A DNA stretch of 64,000 nt from Bradyrhizobium sp. 4 (GCF_023100905.1 NZ_CP064686.1:2170001-2234000); one strand, 5' to 3'; counted from the stretch's first letter, positions 25,459 through 34,539 are shown. Made by a program: numbers and translations. The notes: generated by a model not told the origin, from the letters alone.

Positions 25459-26712
25459 CTACTCTATCGCCGGTCTTGGCGAGGTGTAGACCAAAAAGAT
25501 CAGAGCGCCGATGCCAAGCATGGCAGCCATGAAAAGCAGCACCGCCGGCAGCCCCGCGAACGCCGCCACCGCGCCGGTGACCGACTGCATCAGCGCCGCG
25601 CCGAGGAAGAAGGCGAGGTTGATCGCCGCGAGCGCCTTGCCTGCCACTTGCGCGTCGACCAGCTGCCGCGACATGCCGAACAGCAATGGCTGCGCCGAGG
25701 TCGCCAAGCCGATGAGCACGAACAGCACGAGGTCGTATTGCGGCGGCATCACGGGCACGCCGAACAACACGGAGACCGCGTAGTGCGGCGCCCCTAGCGC
25801 CATCAGCGCCAGCAGCAATGCGCCAACCAGGTGCGTTCCCGCCACCAGCGCACGGCGGCGGCCGATCCTGCGGTCAATCATGCCGACGAGAAGCGGACCG
25901 GCAATCATCGCCAGCGTGAACGCGCCGAGCTGGTTGCCGGCATCGACCCGCGACAATCCCTTGACCTGCATCAGCCACGGCCCGCCCCACAGGCCGCGCA
26001 GCACCAGCGAGGTCGCAAGCGACACCAGCGCCAGCGCGATCAGGCCGCGCAAGGGCCGCGACAGTCCGAGCCTGAGCACCTCGATCATCTGCGACAGCGG
26101 CGAGGATTCGTCCTTGTGCTCGGCGGGCTGGCTCGGCACCAGCAGGAACACCGCGAGCGCCACGGCGACGCCGCCGAGCGCCGAGATCCAGAATCCGGCG
26201 CGCCAGCCGTAAGTGTCGACCATGAAGGCGAGCGGGCTCGACGACAACAGCATGCCGATATTGCCGATCGAGAGGATCGCGCCCGACCACAGCCCGAAGC
26301 GCGCGGCCGACAATTGCTTGGCCGCCAACGTCATCGGGCACATCAGCATGCCGGAGGTGGCAACGCCCAGCAGCACCTGTCCGACGGCGAAGCTTTCGGG
26401 TCCCGACGCAAAGCCGGACGCGATGGCGCCGACCACGGTTCCCGCGAGCAGGCTCAGCGACACCGGCCGCACGCCAAAGCGATCCATCGCCGCACCGACC
26501 GGGATCTGCGCAGCCGCAAACGCGAACGGATAGACCGAGGTGAGGCTCGCCAGCGCCTGGGGTTCGATGCCGAAATCCGCCGCCATCAGGTCGAGGCTGA
26601 CGGCGGGAATGGTGCGCAGCAAGGTCGAGAGCATGTGCCCGCAGGCCAGCGCAAGCAGCGCAAAGATCAGCGCGCGGGTGGCTCCCGCGTCGTGGGTGGC
26701 GGCGGTGGTCAT
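25459..26712 (-). CDS. Major facilitator superfamily transporter
   Basis: A 417-residue protein with twelve predicted membrane segments, divided about equally by a charged loop near residue 200 (PSQPAEHKDESSPLSQMIEV). MDRFGVRPVSLSLLAGTVVG is the conserved motif A between segments 2 and 3, and MIDRRIGRRRALVAGTHLVG repeats it in the second half. The substrate is unknown. It begins the leftward run MFS, M20 peptidase, dehydratase, amidohydrolase, and its start is about 120 bases from the divergent xylulokinase, so both could share control. GRP-type import of peptides or sugar acids is a guess. Confidence 0.88.
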   Translation of the reverse strand: MTTAATHDAGATRALIFALLALACGHMLSTLLRTIPAVSLDLMAADFGIEPQALASLTSVYPFAFAAAQIPVGAAMDRFGVRPVSLSLLAGTVVGAIASGFASGPESFAVGQVLLGVATSGMLMCPMTLAAKQLSAARFGLWSGAILSIGNIGMLLSSSPLAFMVDTYGWRAGFWISALGGVAVALAVFLLVPSQPAEHKDESSPLSQMIEVLRLGLSRPLRGLIALALVSLATSLVLRGLWGGPWLMQVKGLSRVDAGNQLGAFTLAMIAGPLLVGMIDRRIGRRRALVAGTHLVGALLLALMALGAPHYAVSVLFGVPVMPPQYDLVLFVLIGLATSAQPLLFGMSRQLVDAQVAGKALAAINLAFFLGAALMQSVTGAVAAFAGLPAVLLFMAAMLGIGALIFLVYTSPRPAIE

Positions 26713-26831
26713 GGGCGTTGCGTCCCGGCAAGGTTTCGGGTGGGGTTACATGATTGGCGGGTGCATGCCAACATCGGGACCGCCATGGCCGCGGACGCGC
26801 AGCGGACTGGACGCGCAAGGCAAGCAGCATC

Positions 26832-28277
26832 ATGTATCTCGGCATCGATCTCGGCACCTCCGCCGTCAAAATCGTTCTGGTCGACGACGCGCAGCGCGTG
26901 GTGGCGAGCCGCAGCCGATCGCTGACGGTCTCCTCGCCGCATCCCGGCCATTGCGAGCAGGAGCCGGCACAGTGGATCGAGGCGACTTTCGCGACGCTGG
27001 ACGCGCTGAAGGCGGATCACGCGCACGAGCTGGCCGAGGTCGAGGGCATCGGCCTGTCCGGCCAGATGCACGGCGCGACGCTGCTCGACGCCGGTCACAC
27101 GCCGTTGCGGCCCTGCATTCTCTGGAATGACGGACGGTCCTTTGCGGAATGCGCCGAGCTGGAGCGACGCTGGCCCGCCTTGCGGACGACGACAGGCAAC
27201 AAGGCGATGCCGGGATTCACCGCGCCAAAATTGCTGTGGGTCGCCAGGCACGAACCCGAGATCTTCGCGGCGACAAAACTCGTGCTGCAACCCAAGGCCT
27301 ATCTGCGCCTGGTGCTGACGGGCGAGGCGATCGAGGATGTTTCGGACGCCTCGGGTTCGCTGTGGCTCGATGTTGTCAGCCGCGATTGGTCAGACGAGGG
27401 GCTCGCTGCGACCGCGCTGTCGCGCCGGCAGATGCCGCGCCTAGTCGAGGGCTGCGCGCCGGCGGCACGGCTGCGGAGCGAGTTGGCGCAGCGCTGGGGC
27501 ATGACCAGGCAACCGATGCTCGCCGGCGGGGCCGGCGACAATCCGGCGGGAGCCGTCGGCATCGGCGCCGTCAATCCCGGCGCAGCCTTCATTTCGCTCG
27601 GAACCTCCGGCGCATTGCTGGTGCCGACCAAGACGATCGCGGCCAACCCGGAGCGGGTCGTGCACACCTTCTGTCACGCCGTCCCCGGCAGGTGGATTCA
27701 AGCCGGCGCGATCCTCTCGGCGGCATCGTGCCTGGCGTGGATCGCGCGGCTGTTCGGGACCCCCGAGGCCGACCTGCTGGCGCCGCTCGGGTTGCGCCCG
27801 AGCGCGCCGTCGCCGGTCAGCTTCCTGCCGTACCTCTCCGGCGAACGCACCCCGCACGATGATCCCGACGTGCGCGGCATGCTCGATGGCCTCAGTCACG
27901 CCACCGACCGTGACGCGGTCGTGCAAGCCGTGCTCGAAGGCGTCGCCTTCGCGCTTGCGGATTGCCGGGACGTGCTTGCCGAGACAGGACTGGCGATCGC
28001 GGAGGCGGATGTCATCGGCGGCGGTTCGCGGTCGCGGTTCTGGTTGTCGGTGCTGTCCAATGTCCTCAACATCCCCATGCATCGCTTTGCCGACGGCGAG
28101 ACGGGCGCGGCGTTCGGTGCGGCGCGGCTCGGCCGCCTCGCCGTCACCGGTGAGGCGATCGACGCCGTCTGCACCGCGCCACGGCGCGTTGAGACGTTCG
28201 AGCCTGAGCCCGCGCTTGCGCAGGCCTATGCCGAGCGGCTGCCGGAATGGCGCCGCCTGTACCGTCCGCGGCGCTGA
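26832..28277 (+). CDS. xylB: Xylulokinase
   Basis: A 481-residue FGGY-family sugar kinase. YLGIDLGTSAVKIVLVDD is the phosphate-binding loop, and VEGIGLSGQMHGATLLD is the xylulokinase signature. PCILWNDGRS, ISLGTSGALL and DVIGGGSRSRFWLSVLSNVL (adenosine-binding) follow in the normal order. It phosphorylates D-xylulose to xylulose 5-phosphate for the pentose phosphate pathway, after xylose isomerisation or oxidation of a pentitol. The start is placed at MYLGIDLG rather than 26 codons upstream. A sugar ABC transporter follows on the same strand after 210 bases, strongly suggesting uptake and phosphorylation of one sugar or polyol. Confidence 0.92.
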   Translation: MYLGIDLGTSAVKIVLVDDAQRVVASRSRSLTVSSPHPGHCEQEPAQWIEATFATLDALKADHAHELAEVEGIGLSGQMHGATLLDAGHTPLRPCILWNDGRSFAECAELERRWPALRTTTGNKAMPGFTAPKLLWVARHEPEIFAATKLVLQPKAYLRLVLTGEAIEDVSDASGSLWLDVVSRDWSDEGLAATALSRRQMPRLVEGCAPAARLRSELAQRWGMTRQPMLAGGAGDNPAGAVGIGAVNPGAAFISLGTSGALLVPTKTIAANPERVVHTFCHAVPGRWIQAGAILSAASCLAWIARLFGTPEADLLAPLGLRPSAPSPVSFLPYLSGERTPHDDPDVRGMLDGLSHATDRDAVVQAVLEGVAFALADCRDVLAETGLAIAEADVIGGGSRSRFWLSVLSNVLNIPMHRFADGETGAAFGAARLGRLAVTGEAIDAVCTAPRRVETFEPEPALAQAYAERLPEWRRLYRPRR

Positions 28278-28487
28278 TCGCGATACGCGATGATGTGGCG
28301 AAGAAAAGGCATCACGCGCGAGATCGGTTCCGTCTGCAAAAGATAAAAGCAGCGCCGGACCGTTGGTCGGCGTGCGGGAGGTATTGCCCTGCGCCACAAC
28401 CTTTTGTTTAATGCTCGCACCCGCGCCGGGGACCAACGAGACGCGGGTGAGATTGCGATGCCGCCGTCGGCGCATCGGGGAGGTGTG

Positions 28488-30023
28488 ATGAGCGAGCCCA
28501 TCCTCGAGATGCGCCGGGTCTCTAAATCGTTCTTCAGCATCAAAGCGCTGCGCGATGTCGACCTCACCGTCTACGCGGGCGAGATCCACGCCTTGATGGG
28601 CGAGAACGGCGCCGGCAAATCCACCCTGATGAAGATCCTGTCGGGCGCCTACCGGCCGGACCCGGGCAGCGAAATCCGCATCGACGGCCAGCCCGTGCAG
28701 ATCAGCGGCCCGCTCGGCGGCCGCGCGGCCGGCATCGCGATCATCTATCAGGAACTCTCGCTCGCCCCCAATCTGAGCGTTGCGGAGAATATCTATCTCG
28801 GTCGCGAGGTCTCCCGCGGCGGCTTGCTGGCGCGCGAGGCGATGCAGGCCGGCGTCGGTCCGATCCTGGCGCGACTCGGCGCGGATTTCACGCCGCAGAC
28901 GCTGGTCGCCAATCTTTCGATGGGACAGCGCCAATTGGTCGAGATCGCGCGCGCGCTGCACGCCCGCTCCAGGATCCTGATCATGGACGAGCCGACCACC
29001 GCGCTGTCGGCCGGTGAGAGCGAAAGGCTGTTCGCGCTGATCCGCCAGCTGCGCGCCGAAGGTCTCGCCATCATCTACATCTCGCATCGCATGGACGAGG
29101 TCTATGCGCTCGGCGATCGCGTCACGGTGCTGCGCGATGGCACGCTGGTCGGTTCGCTCGACAAGGGCGACATCCGCGCCGACACCATCGTCCGGATGAT
29201 GGTGGGACGCGACGTCTCCTCCTTCTACAAGAAGGAGCATGATCCCAGGAACGATCCCAACGCGTGGTCGGGAGCTCCCGTGCTTGCGGCCGTCGACATC
29301 GCCGACGGCAGGCGCGTCAAGGGATGTTCACTGGCGGTGCATGCGGGCGAGGTCGTCGGCCTTGCCGGCCTGGTCGGCGCCGGCCGCACCGAGCTTGCGC
29401 ACCTCATCATCGGCGCCGCGCCGATGGTGTCGGGCCATGTCGAGATCGAGGGGCGGGCGGTCTCCATCCGCACGCCGGGCGAGGCGCTGGACGCCGGCAT
29501 TGCCTATCTCACCGAGGACAGGAAGGCGCTCGGCCTGTTCCTCGACATGTCCTGTCTCGACAACATCAATCTCGCGGTGCTGGGCCGCGACGCGAAATTC
29601 GGCGGCATCCTCGACCGCGACAAGGCCCGTGACCGCGCCAAGCGCGCGTTCGCGGGGCTCGGCATCCGTGCTGCGAATGTCGGTGTTCCCGCCGGCGGGC
29701 TCTCCGGCGGCAACCAGCAGAAAGTGCTGCTGTCGCGGCTGCTCGCGATCGGCCCGAAGATCCTGATCCTCGACGAGCCGACGCGCGGCGTCGACGTCGG
29801 GGCCAAGTCCGAGATCTATTCGATCATCGACAATCTCGCGAAGTCGGGCACCGCGGTTCTCGTCATTTCGTCCGACCTGCCCGAGATCATCGGCATCTGC
29901 GACCGCGTCATCGTGATGCGCGCGGGACATATCGCCGGGCAGATCCGGCGCGACGCGACATCGCCGCTCAGTCAGGAGGAGATCATGGCCCTCGCCACTG
30001 GAACGGAGCAGCTCGATGCCTGA
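28488..30023 (+). CDS. Sugar ABC transporter, double ATPase
   Basis: A 511-residue fused ATPase starting MSEPILEMRRVSKSFFSIKA; GGGGAGGTGTG precedes this ATG and rules out the upstream in-frame starts. The first half has Walker A GENGAGKST, signature LSMGQRQLVEIARAL and Walker B ILIMDEPTTAL. The second has a weak Walker A GLVGAGRTELAH, signature LSGGNQQKVLLSRL and Walker B ILILDEPTRGVD. It belongs with the permease and binding protein that follow; the permease ATG lies inside its last codons (overlap of eight bases). It is related to, but clearly distinct from, the ATPase at 14267. Confidence 0.95.
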   Translation: MSEPILEMRRVSKSFFSIKALRDVDLTVYAGEIHALMGENGAGKSTLMKILSGAYRPDPGSEIRIDGQPVQISGPLGGRAAGIAIIYQELSLAPNLSVAENIYLGREVSRGGLLAREAMQAGVGPILARLGADFTPQTLVANLSMGQRQLVEIARALHARSRILIMDEPTTALSAGESERLFALIRQLRAEGLAIIYISHRMDEVYALGDRVTVLRDGTLVGSLDKGDIRADTIVRMMVGRDVSSFYKKEHDPRNDPNAWSGAPVLAAVDIADGRRVKGCSLAVHAGEVVGLAGLVGAGRTELAHLIIGAAPMVSGHVEIEGRAVSIRTPGEALDAGIAYLTEDRKALGLFLDMSCLDNINLAVLGRDAKFGGILDRDKARDRAKRAFAGLGIRAANVGVPAGGLSGGNQQKVLLSRLLAIGPKILILDEPTRGVDVGAKSEIYSIIDNLAKSGTAVLVISSDLPEIIGICDRVIVMRAGHIAGQIRRDATSPLSQEEIMALATGTEQLDA

Positions 30024-31056
30024 GAACGGCGCTTCCGCGAAAGCGGCCCCCGTGGCGTCCGGTCTTGCCGCCGCGCAGGAGACGAAGCGGCAGCGGACGC
30101 GGATGATCATTCGCGCGGTCGGCATGCTGCCGGTGCTGCTGTTGCTGTGCATCGGCTTTCACGTGCTGTCGGACGGCCGCTTCTTCACCGGCCAGAACAT
30201 CGGCATCGTGGTGCAGCAATCCGCGGTCAATACCGTCCTGGCCGCAGGCATGACCTTCGTCATCCTCACCGGCGGCATCGACCTCTCGGTCGGCTCCATC
30301 CTGGCGGCATCGGCGATGGCCGGGCTGATCATCTCCAAATTCCCCGATCTCGGGGTGCTGTGGTTGCCGGCCGCGGTGCTCACCGGTGCGGTCTTCGGCG
30401 TTCTCAATGGCGGCTTGATCGCGCTGTTGCGCCTGCCGCCCTTCATCGTCACGCTGGGATCATTGACCGCCGTGCGCGGCGCGGCGCGGCTGCTCGGCGC
30501 CGACACCACCGTGTTCAATCCGTCGATCCCCTATGCCTTCATCGGCAACGGCGCCTTGACCCTCATTCCCGGCGTGTTGTCGATTCCCTGGCTCTGGGTG
30601 ATTGCGTTGCTGGTCATCCTGGTGTCGTGGCTGGTGCTCAAGCGCACCGTGCTCGGGGTGCACATCTACGCGGTCGGTGGCAACGAGAGCGCCGCGCGAC
30701 TCGCCGGCATCAAGGTCTGGGCCGTGCTGATCTTCGTCTACGGCGTGTCGGGCCTGCTCGCCGGTCTCGGCGGCGCGATGCAGGCGGCGCGGCTCTATGC
30801 CGCCAATGGCCTGCAACTCGGCCAATCCTACGAGCTCGACGCCATCACCGCCGTGATCCTGGGGGGCACATCCTTCGTCGGCGGCATCGGCTCGATCTGG
30901 GGAACGCTGGTCGGCGCGCTGATCATTGCGGTGTTGTCGAACGGCCTGATCCTGATCGGCGTGTCCGACGTCTGGCAATATGTGATCAAGGGTCTGGTGA
31001 TCATCGGCGCGGTCGCACTGGACCGCTATCGGCTGCAGGGCTCGGCCCGCACTTGA
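30016..31056 (+). CDS. Sugar ABC transporter permease
   Basis: A 346-residue inner-membrane protein of the ribose/xylose/galactose branch. It has nine or ten predicted helices and the conserved cytoplasmic motif GGTSFVGGIGSIWGTLVGAL near residue 275, which couples to the ATPase. GGIDLSVGSILAASAMAGLI and LPPFIVTLGSLTAVRGAARL are family hallmarks. Unlike its counterpart at 15790 it is intact. It overlaps the end of the ATPase gene and precedes the binding-protein gene by 96 bases. Confidence 0.94.
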   Translation: MPENGASAKAAPVASGLAAAQETKRQRTRMIIRAVGMLPVLLLLCIGFHVLSDGRFFTGQNIGIVVQQSAVNTVLAAGMTFVILTGGIDLSVGSILAASAMAGLIISKFPDLGVLWLPAAVLTGAVFGVLNGGLIALLRLPPFIVTLGSLTAVRGAARLLGADTTVFNPSIPYAFIGNGALTLIPGVLSIPWLWVIALLVILVSWLVLKRTVLGVHIYAVGGNESAARLAGIKVWAVLIFVYGVSGLLAGLGGAMQAARLYAANGLQLGQSYELDAITAVILGGTSFVGGIGSIWGTLVGALIIAVLSNGLILIGVSDVWQYVIKGLVIIGAVALDRYRLQGSART

Positions 31057-31152
31057 GAGCAAGAAATGCAGCGGGCGCTGCGCCCTCATGTTCATTCCGT
31101 CACGGCAACTGGTCGCCGTGCCGGAGCTTCAAACAGACCAGGGAGGAAGCCA

Positions 31153-32100
31153 ATGTTGAAGTCGATCTCGTTTGCCGGCGCCGCGATGGCGCTCGTCCTG
31201 AGCTCCGCGCCGTCCGGCGCCAAGGAGCTCAAGTCGATCGGCGTTTCGCTGGGTTCGCTCGGCAATCCGTTCTTCGTCGCGTTGTCGAAGGGCGCCGAGT
31301 TCGAGGCCAAGAAGACCAACCCCAACGTGAAGATCACCACCGTCGGCTTCGAATATGATCTCGGCAAGCAGGTCACCCAGATCGACAATTTCATTGCCGC
31401 GGGCGTCGACCTGATCCTGCTCAATCCCGGCGATCCCAAGGCGGTCGGCCCGGCGATCAAGAAGGCGCAGGCCGCCGGCATCGTCGTCGTCGCCGTCGAC
31501 ACCGCGGCCGAAGGCGCCGACGCCACGGTGACCACCAACAACGTCCAGGCCGGCGAGATCTCCTGCCAGTACATCGTCGACAAGCTCGGGGGCAAGGGCG
31601 ACGTCATCATCGAGAACGGCCCGCAAGTTTCCGCGGTGATCGACCGCGTCGTCGGCTGCAAGAACGTGCTCGGCAAGAATCCCGGCATCAAGGTCCTGTC
31701 CAACGACCAGGACGGCAAGGGCTCGCGCGAAGGCGGCCTCACGGTGGCGCAGGGCTATCTGACCCGCTTCGCCAAGATCGACGCCATCTTCGCCATCAAC
31801 GATCCGCAGGCGATCGGCACCGACCTTGCGGCGCGCCAGCAGCAGCGCACCGGCATCGTCATCACCGCGGTCGACGGCGCACCCGATATCGAAGCAGCGC
31901 TCAAGGACCCGCAGGCGACGCAGATCCAGGCCTCCGCCTCGCAGGACCCGTTCTTCATGGCCCGCCGCGCCGTGCAGGTCGGCGTCAACATTCTCAACGG
32001 CCAGAAGCCGGCGTCCACAGTCGAGCTGCTGCCGTCGAAACTCGTGACGCGCGACAATGTCGGCGAGTACAAGGGCTGGACCTCGGACCGCTCGCAGTAG
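31153..32100 (+). CDS. Sugar ABC transporter, periplasmic binding protein
   Basis: A 315-residue protein with a signal peptide (residues 1-23, ending APSGAKE) and the two-lobed periplasmic-binding fold. KSIGVSLGSLGNPFFVALSK is the N-terminal ligand loop, DNFIAAGVDLILLNPGDPKA the conserved first-lobe helix, and GIVITAVDGAPDIEAALKDP the second-lobe ligand segment. The start at 31153 has CAGGGAGGAAGCCA before it; the longer upstream frame lacks such a site. Placing the binding-protein gene last, rather than first as in the 13250 locus, shows the two transporters are independent. With xylB upstream, the ligand may be a pentose or pentitol. Confidence 0.92.
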   Translation: MLKSISFAGAAMALVLSSAPSGAKELKSIGVSLGSLGNPFFVALSKGAEFEAKKTNPNVKITTVGFEYDLGKQVTQIDNFIAAGVDLILLNPGDPKAVGPAIKKAQAAGIVVVAVDTAAEGADATVTTNNVQAGEISCQYIVDKLGGKGDVIIENGPQVSAVIDRVVGCKNVLGKNPGIKVLSNDQDGKGSREGGLTVAQGYLTRFAKIDAIFAINDPQAIGTDLAARQQQRTGIVITAVDGAPDIEAALKDPQATQIQASASQDPFFMARRAVQVGVNILNGQKPASTVELLPSKLVTRDNVGEYKGWTSDRSQ

Positions 32101-32112
32101 CAGGCGGAAGAC

Positions 32113-32138
32113 GGCCGGCGCCGGGTGCGGCGCTGGCC
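32113..32138 (+). terminator. GC-rich hairpin after the second sugar operon
   Basis: GGCCGGCGCC, loop GGGTGC, GGCGCTGGCC with one G-U pair, 13 bases beyond the last stop codon. No T tract follows, so it may end transcription with a factor or protect the mRNA end. Confidence 0.45.
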
Positions 32139-32203
32139 GGCCTCGCGTGGTGCGGTGTTAGCCGGGCATGCAGCGGTCGACCGGGCTTAGGTCGGCCGCG
32201 CTC

Positions 32204-32246
32204 TGTTAGGCTCATGATCATGAGGTCGTAGTTCAAATCCTGTCCC
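32204..32246 (+). other. Decayed 3' half of an elongator tRNA-Met
   Basis: TGTTAGGCTCATGATCATGA, then GGTCGTAGTTCAAATCCTGT, then CCC lines up with the anticodon and T arms of tRNA-Met (GGCTCATAA..., GGTCGCAGGTTCAAATCCTG). The anticodon stem and T stem are both broken and no CCA or 5' half is present, so this is a relic, perhaps of an attachment site. It marks the change from the sugar operon to accessory DNA. Confidence 0.55.
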
Positions 32247-32441
32247 TAATCATAGTCGCAGGCTCGACCAGCCGACGTCCGCTTTTCGACACCAAGCGAC
32301 TTTCAATGCATGAGTTCAGCTTGTGATCCATTGCGGAAGTGAGATGGTGTTGGTGATCTGCGACCGTAAGTCGTCGTTCTTCGACGCCTTTACGCGATTG
32401 CGGCAACCTGAGCTTAACCAAAGACATGAGCGGAAATTTCA

Positions 32442-32465
32442 CCGGTGCGCTCTACCAAACTGATC
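32442..32465 (-). other. tRNA D-arm-like fragment
   Basis: On the minus strand GATCAGTTTGGTAGAGCGCA resembles the D arm of bacterial tRNAs (GCTCAGTTTGGTAGAGC). There is no matching anticodon or T arm beyond it. Between this and the tRNA-Met relic (32247-32441) I find no gene. Confidence 0.35.
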
Positions 32466-32514
32466 TTCGGTTGAACGCCTCATAGAGCGTTGAGCACAGG
32501 TGAAGCTGCCCGGC

Positions 32515-32988
32515 ATGGAAGTACAAGCGGCAAGGCCTCTCCTCAAGACGATCGGCTTCGTATTCGGGTTGTTCTGTCTTCTTATGGCCTATGCTTCGGG
32601 CGTTCGTCTTTACGAACACGTGCTGGGGGGCCGCTCCATGCCACAGCACAGGGTAAGCCTTGTGCTCGATATTGGCGGGAATGTTCTCCTTTTAGGCATG
32701 AGTTGCTTAGGGGTGATTGCAGTATTGCTCATCGGCCGAAGAGGGTTGGACCGTGTCGTAGGAACCTGGCCATATGTCCTTCCTGCGGTCTTGGTCGCCG
32801 TATTCTGCGCGACGATAGCCGCTACGCTGGGCGCCAGACAAATGACCTGGGTTCTTCCGGCGGCCAGCCTTTTTGGCCTCATCGGGCTATGGGCCGGATG
32901 GAGTGTTCTTAGACAGCATGGACTGCCTATCACTACCCGCGTCTCGGACATGTCCCTGATCCGAAAACAGAACGAGACCAGTGAGTGA
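32515..32988 (+). CDS. Small integral membrane protein
   Basis: About 157 residues with four predicted helices: FVFGLFCLLMAYASG, LDIGGNVLLLGMSCLGVIAV, YVLPAVLVAVFCATI and VLPAASLFGLIGLWAGW. The ATG at 32515 and a GTG at 32500 are both possible starts; AGGTGAAG lies upstream of the former. A cytoplasmic tail ends QNETSE. I do not recognise a family. Base composition is somewhat lower in GC than the sugar operons, as in the rest of this patch. Confidence 0.6.
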   Translation: MEVQAARPLLKTIGFVFGLFCLLMAYASGVRLYEHVLGGRSMPQHRVSLVLDIGGNVLLLGMSCLGVIAVLLIGRRGLDRVVGTWPYVLPAVLVAVFCATIAATLGARQMTWVLPAASLFGLIGLWAGWSVLRQHGLPITTRVSDMSLIRKQNETSE

Positions 32989-33202
32989 CGGGGCATTCCG
33001 AACGTACGGCTGCTTCTGGCCCCAAGCCAAAGAGCGCCTCAACCGCCGCGACGTCCGCCGTCGCTGGTAAACTGGACGCCGAGCTGGACCTGCATCGACC
33101 GCCGTTTATGACCCAAGGCGGACGTCGTGTTGCTACGGTTGGTTGTTACGTCCGCGTCATGAGGTATCATGCTCAACTCGGGTTTCGAGGGAGCATACCC
33201 GC

Positions 33203-33409
33203 GTGTTCAAGCTCGGCGATTTCGTCCGCCACAAAAGCGGTGGCCCCATCATGGTTGTAGACCAGGAGGTTTTCCGTTCCTCTATCGAGCCGACGATCCG
33301 TTGCGCTTGGATTGAGGCCGGGAAACGGCATCACGCTTCATTCAAGGAAGGCGAACTCCAACCGGTACATGGTGACGGCACTCCAAGGGGTTACAGGGCA
33401 GAAGACTGA
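33203..33409 (+). CDS. DUF2158 (YodC-like) small protein
   Basis: The GTG at 33203, preceded by GAGGGAGCATACCCGC, gives 68 residues starting with a beta-strand motif FKLGDFVRHKSGGPIMVVDQ, the hallmark of DUF2158. The remainder (CAWIEAGKRHHASFKEGELQ) completes a small SH3-like fold. The frame is open 20 codons upstream without protein-like content. Members are widespread in proteobacterial accessory regions; the function is unknown. Confidence 0.8.
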   Translation: MFKLGDFVRHKSGGPIMVVDQEVFRSSIEPTIRCAWIEAGKRHHASFKEGELQPVHGDGTPRGYRAED

Positions 33410-33430
33410 GCCGCTGTCCCTTAGTCGAAT

Positions 33431-33500
33431 GTCGTCTATTGGCCCGTAGCTGACTTGCTGTCCGCAGCCGGTCGAGGGCCGCTTGTGACCCTGAGCGGAA
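33431..33500 (-). repeat. Intergenic repeat family, copy 4 (type A, inverted)
   Basis: Read on the minus strand: TTCCGCTCAGGGTCACAAGC, then GGCCCTCGACCGGC, then AGCAAGTCAGCTACGGGCCA. It matches the copies at 2045 and 9008. A partial arm also appears near 33095-33125 (GACCCAAGGCGGACGTCG). Confidence 0.75.
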
Positions 33501-33627
33501 GTTCCGCCTTGGTTCATTCTAAATTGAGCATCCGGCGTCTTAGAGGTTGACGCAACCAGTCCCCGACATTGCTGTGAACCCAACGGCAACAAATTTCTGA
33601 AAGACAGGTGTTTTCGGGACGCGGCGT

Positions 33628-34431
33628 ATGAACGGGAAGAAATTGCTTATTTGGATGGGCGGGAGTGTGGCAGCTTGTGCAGCAGCCGTCATTTTTTATG
33701 AGCGCAGCCCGCCGAACACATTCAATCCGCTTTGTACCTACAACCTTGCGTATCGCTTAACTGTCACTCTTGAAATCGGGGGGAAGCAATACACTTCCGA
33801 GGCTGTCAATCAGCTGACCCGGCCGGCCCATTGGGTTGGGGGGATCAATGGTCGGGGGTGCCCACAGCTACGTGGAACGGCGCTTTCGTTTCGACTGGCG
33901 GACAATCGCCTCATTTTGCTAACGACGTGGATTTGTAACACTGCTTTCTCCACTTTCGGCACCATAGATAGAGACGGTGATGGCGTTGGCTATCGTGAGG
34001 CGATGCGGGTACATCGAAAGGTCAATATCGCTGCGAAGTGTGTTGGTATCCGTCGATCATACACCTACAATGCTGGTGGCCCCTTTGACGGATTTCTAAT
34101 CAATGATGCGGATAAGCCTGCCACTTGGCGTGGATTTTTCTTTCATAAGTCTAACGTCGCCACTTTGAACGCTGATGAGGATGTTAGGATCATTTCCGCA
34201 GTAGCAGAAGCCGATGATGTTGCACCGGAGGACCAACTCGACACGGTTGCTCCTGCGGTTCTCAAAACAAGGTTTCTGAGCCCGATTTCGGACACGCCAG
34301 ATTATCTGTTACCTGAACGAAAAGTAGAACCGCAATTCTTTGCATCAAAAGATCCGCTAAGCGACGCGGACAGACTGAGGCTGCAAACCGAAGCGAAGGA
34401 GGAAGCGCGCGCTCTGGGCCTCATACACTGA
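33628..34431 (+). CDS. Membrane-anchored or secreted protein of unknown function
   Basis: A 267-residue protein. Residues about 7-24 (LIWMGGSVAACAAAVIFYER) form a membrane anchor or uncleaved signal. A beta-rich domain follows (YRLTVTLEIGGKQYTSEAVN) with four cysteines that could form disulfides in the periplasm, and DRDGDGVGYRE (about 114-124) resembles a calcium-binding loop. The C-terminal third (LSDADRLRLQTEAKEEARAL) is helical and acidic. I do not recognise the family. The base composition is visibly lower in GC than its neighbours, consistent with acquisition. Confidence 0.65.
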   Translation: MNGKKLLIWMGGSVAACAAAVIFYERSPPNTFNPLCTYNLAYRLTVTLEIGGKQYTSEAVNQLTRPAHWVGGINGRGCPQLRGTALSFRLADNRLILLTTWICNTAFSTFGTIDRDGDGVGYREAMRVHRKVNIAAKCVGIRRSYTYNAGGPFDGFLINDADKPATWRGFFFHKSNVATLNADEDVRIISAVAEADDVAPEDQLDTVAPAVLKTRFLSPISDTPDYLLPERKVEPQFFASKDPLSDADRLRLQTEAKEEARALGLIH

Positions 34432-34539
34432 CCATCGCCGCCCGGTCGATCACAGCCGGCGCATCGGGCCTGGCTCGTAGCGGCGCGAAATAACTACGGT
34501 AGGGTTGAGACGCAGTCCAGTGGCCGCTTCTCACAGGGC

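Noticed and set aside
27441..29240. A 599-codon leftward open frame
   Set aside because: Antisense to xylulokinase and the second ABC ATPase; no domain, no ribosome-binding site, typical shadow of GC-rich genes.
32233..32442. A 69-codon leftward frame beside the tRNA relics
   Set aside because: No ribosome-binding site, composition unlike known proteins, and it covers the tRNA-like pieces.
32442..32465. A complete tRNA on the minus strand
   Set aside because: Only a D-arm-like part is present. No anticodon stem, T arm or acceptor can be paired.
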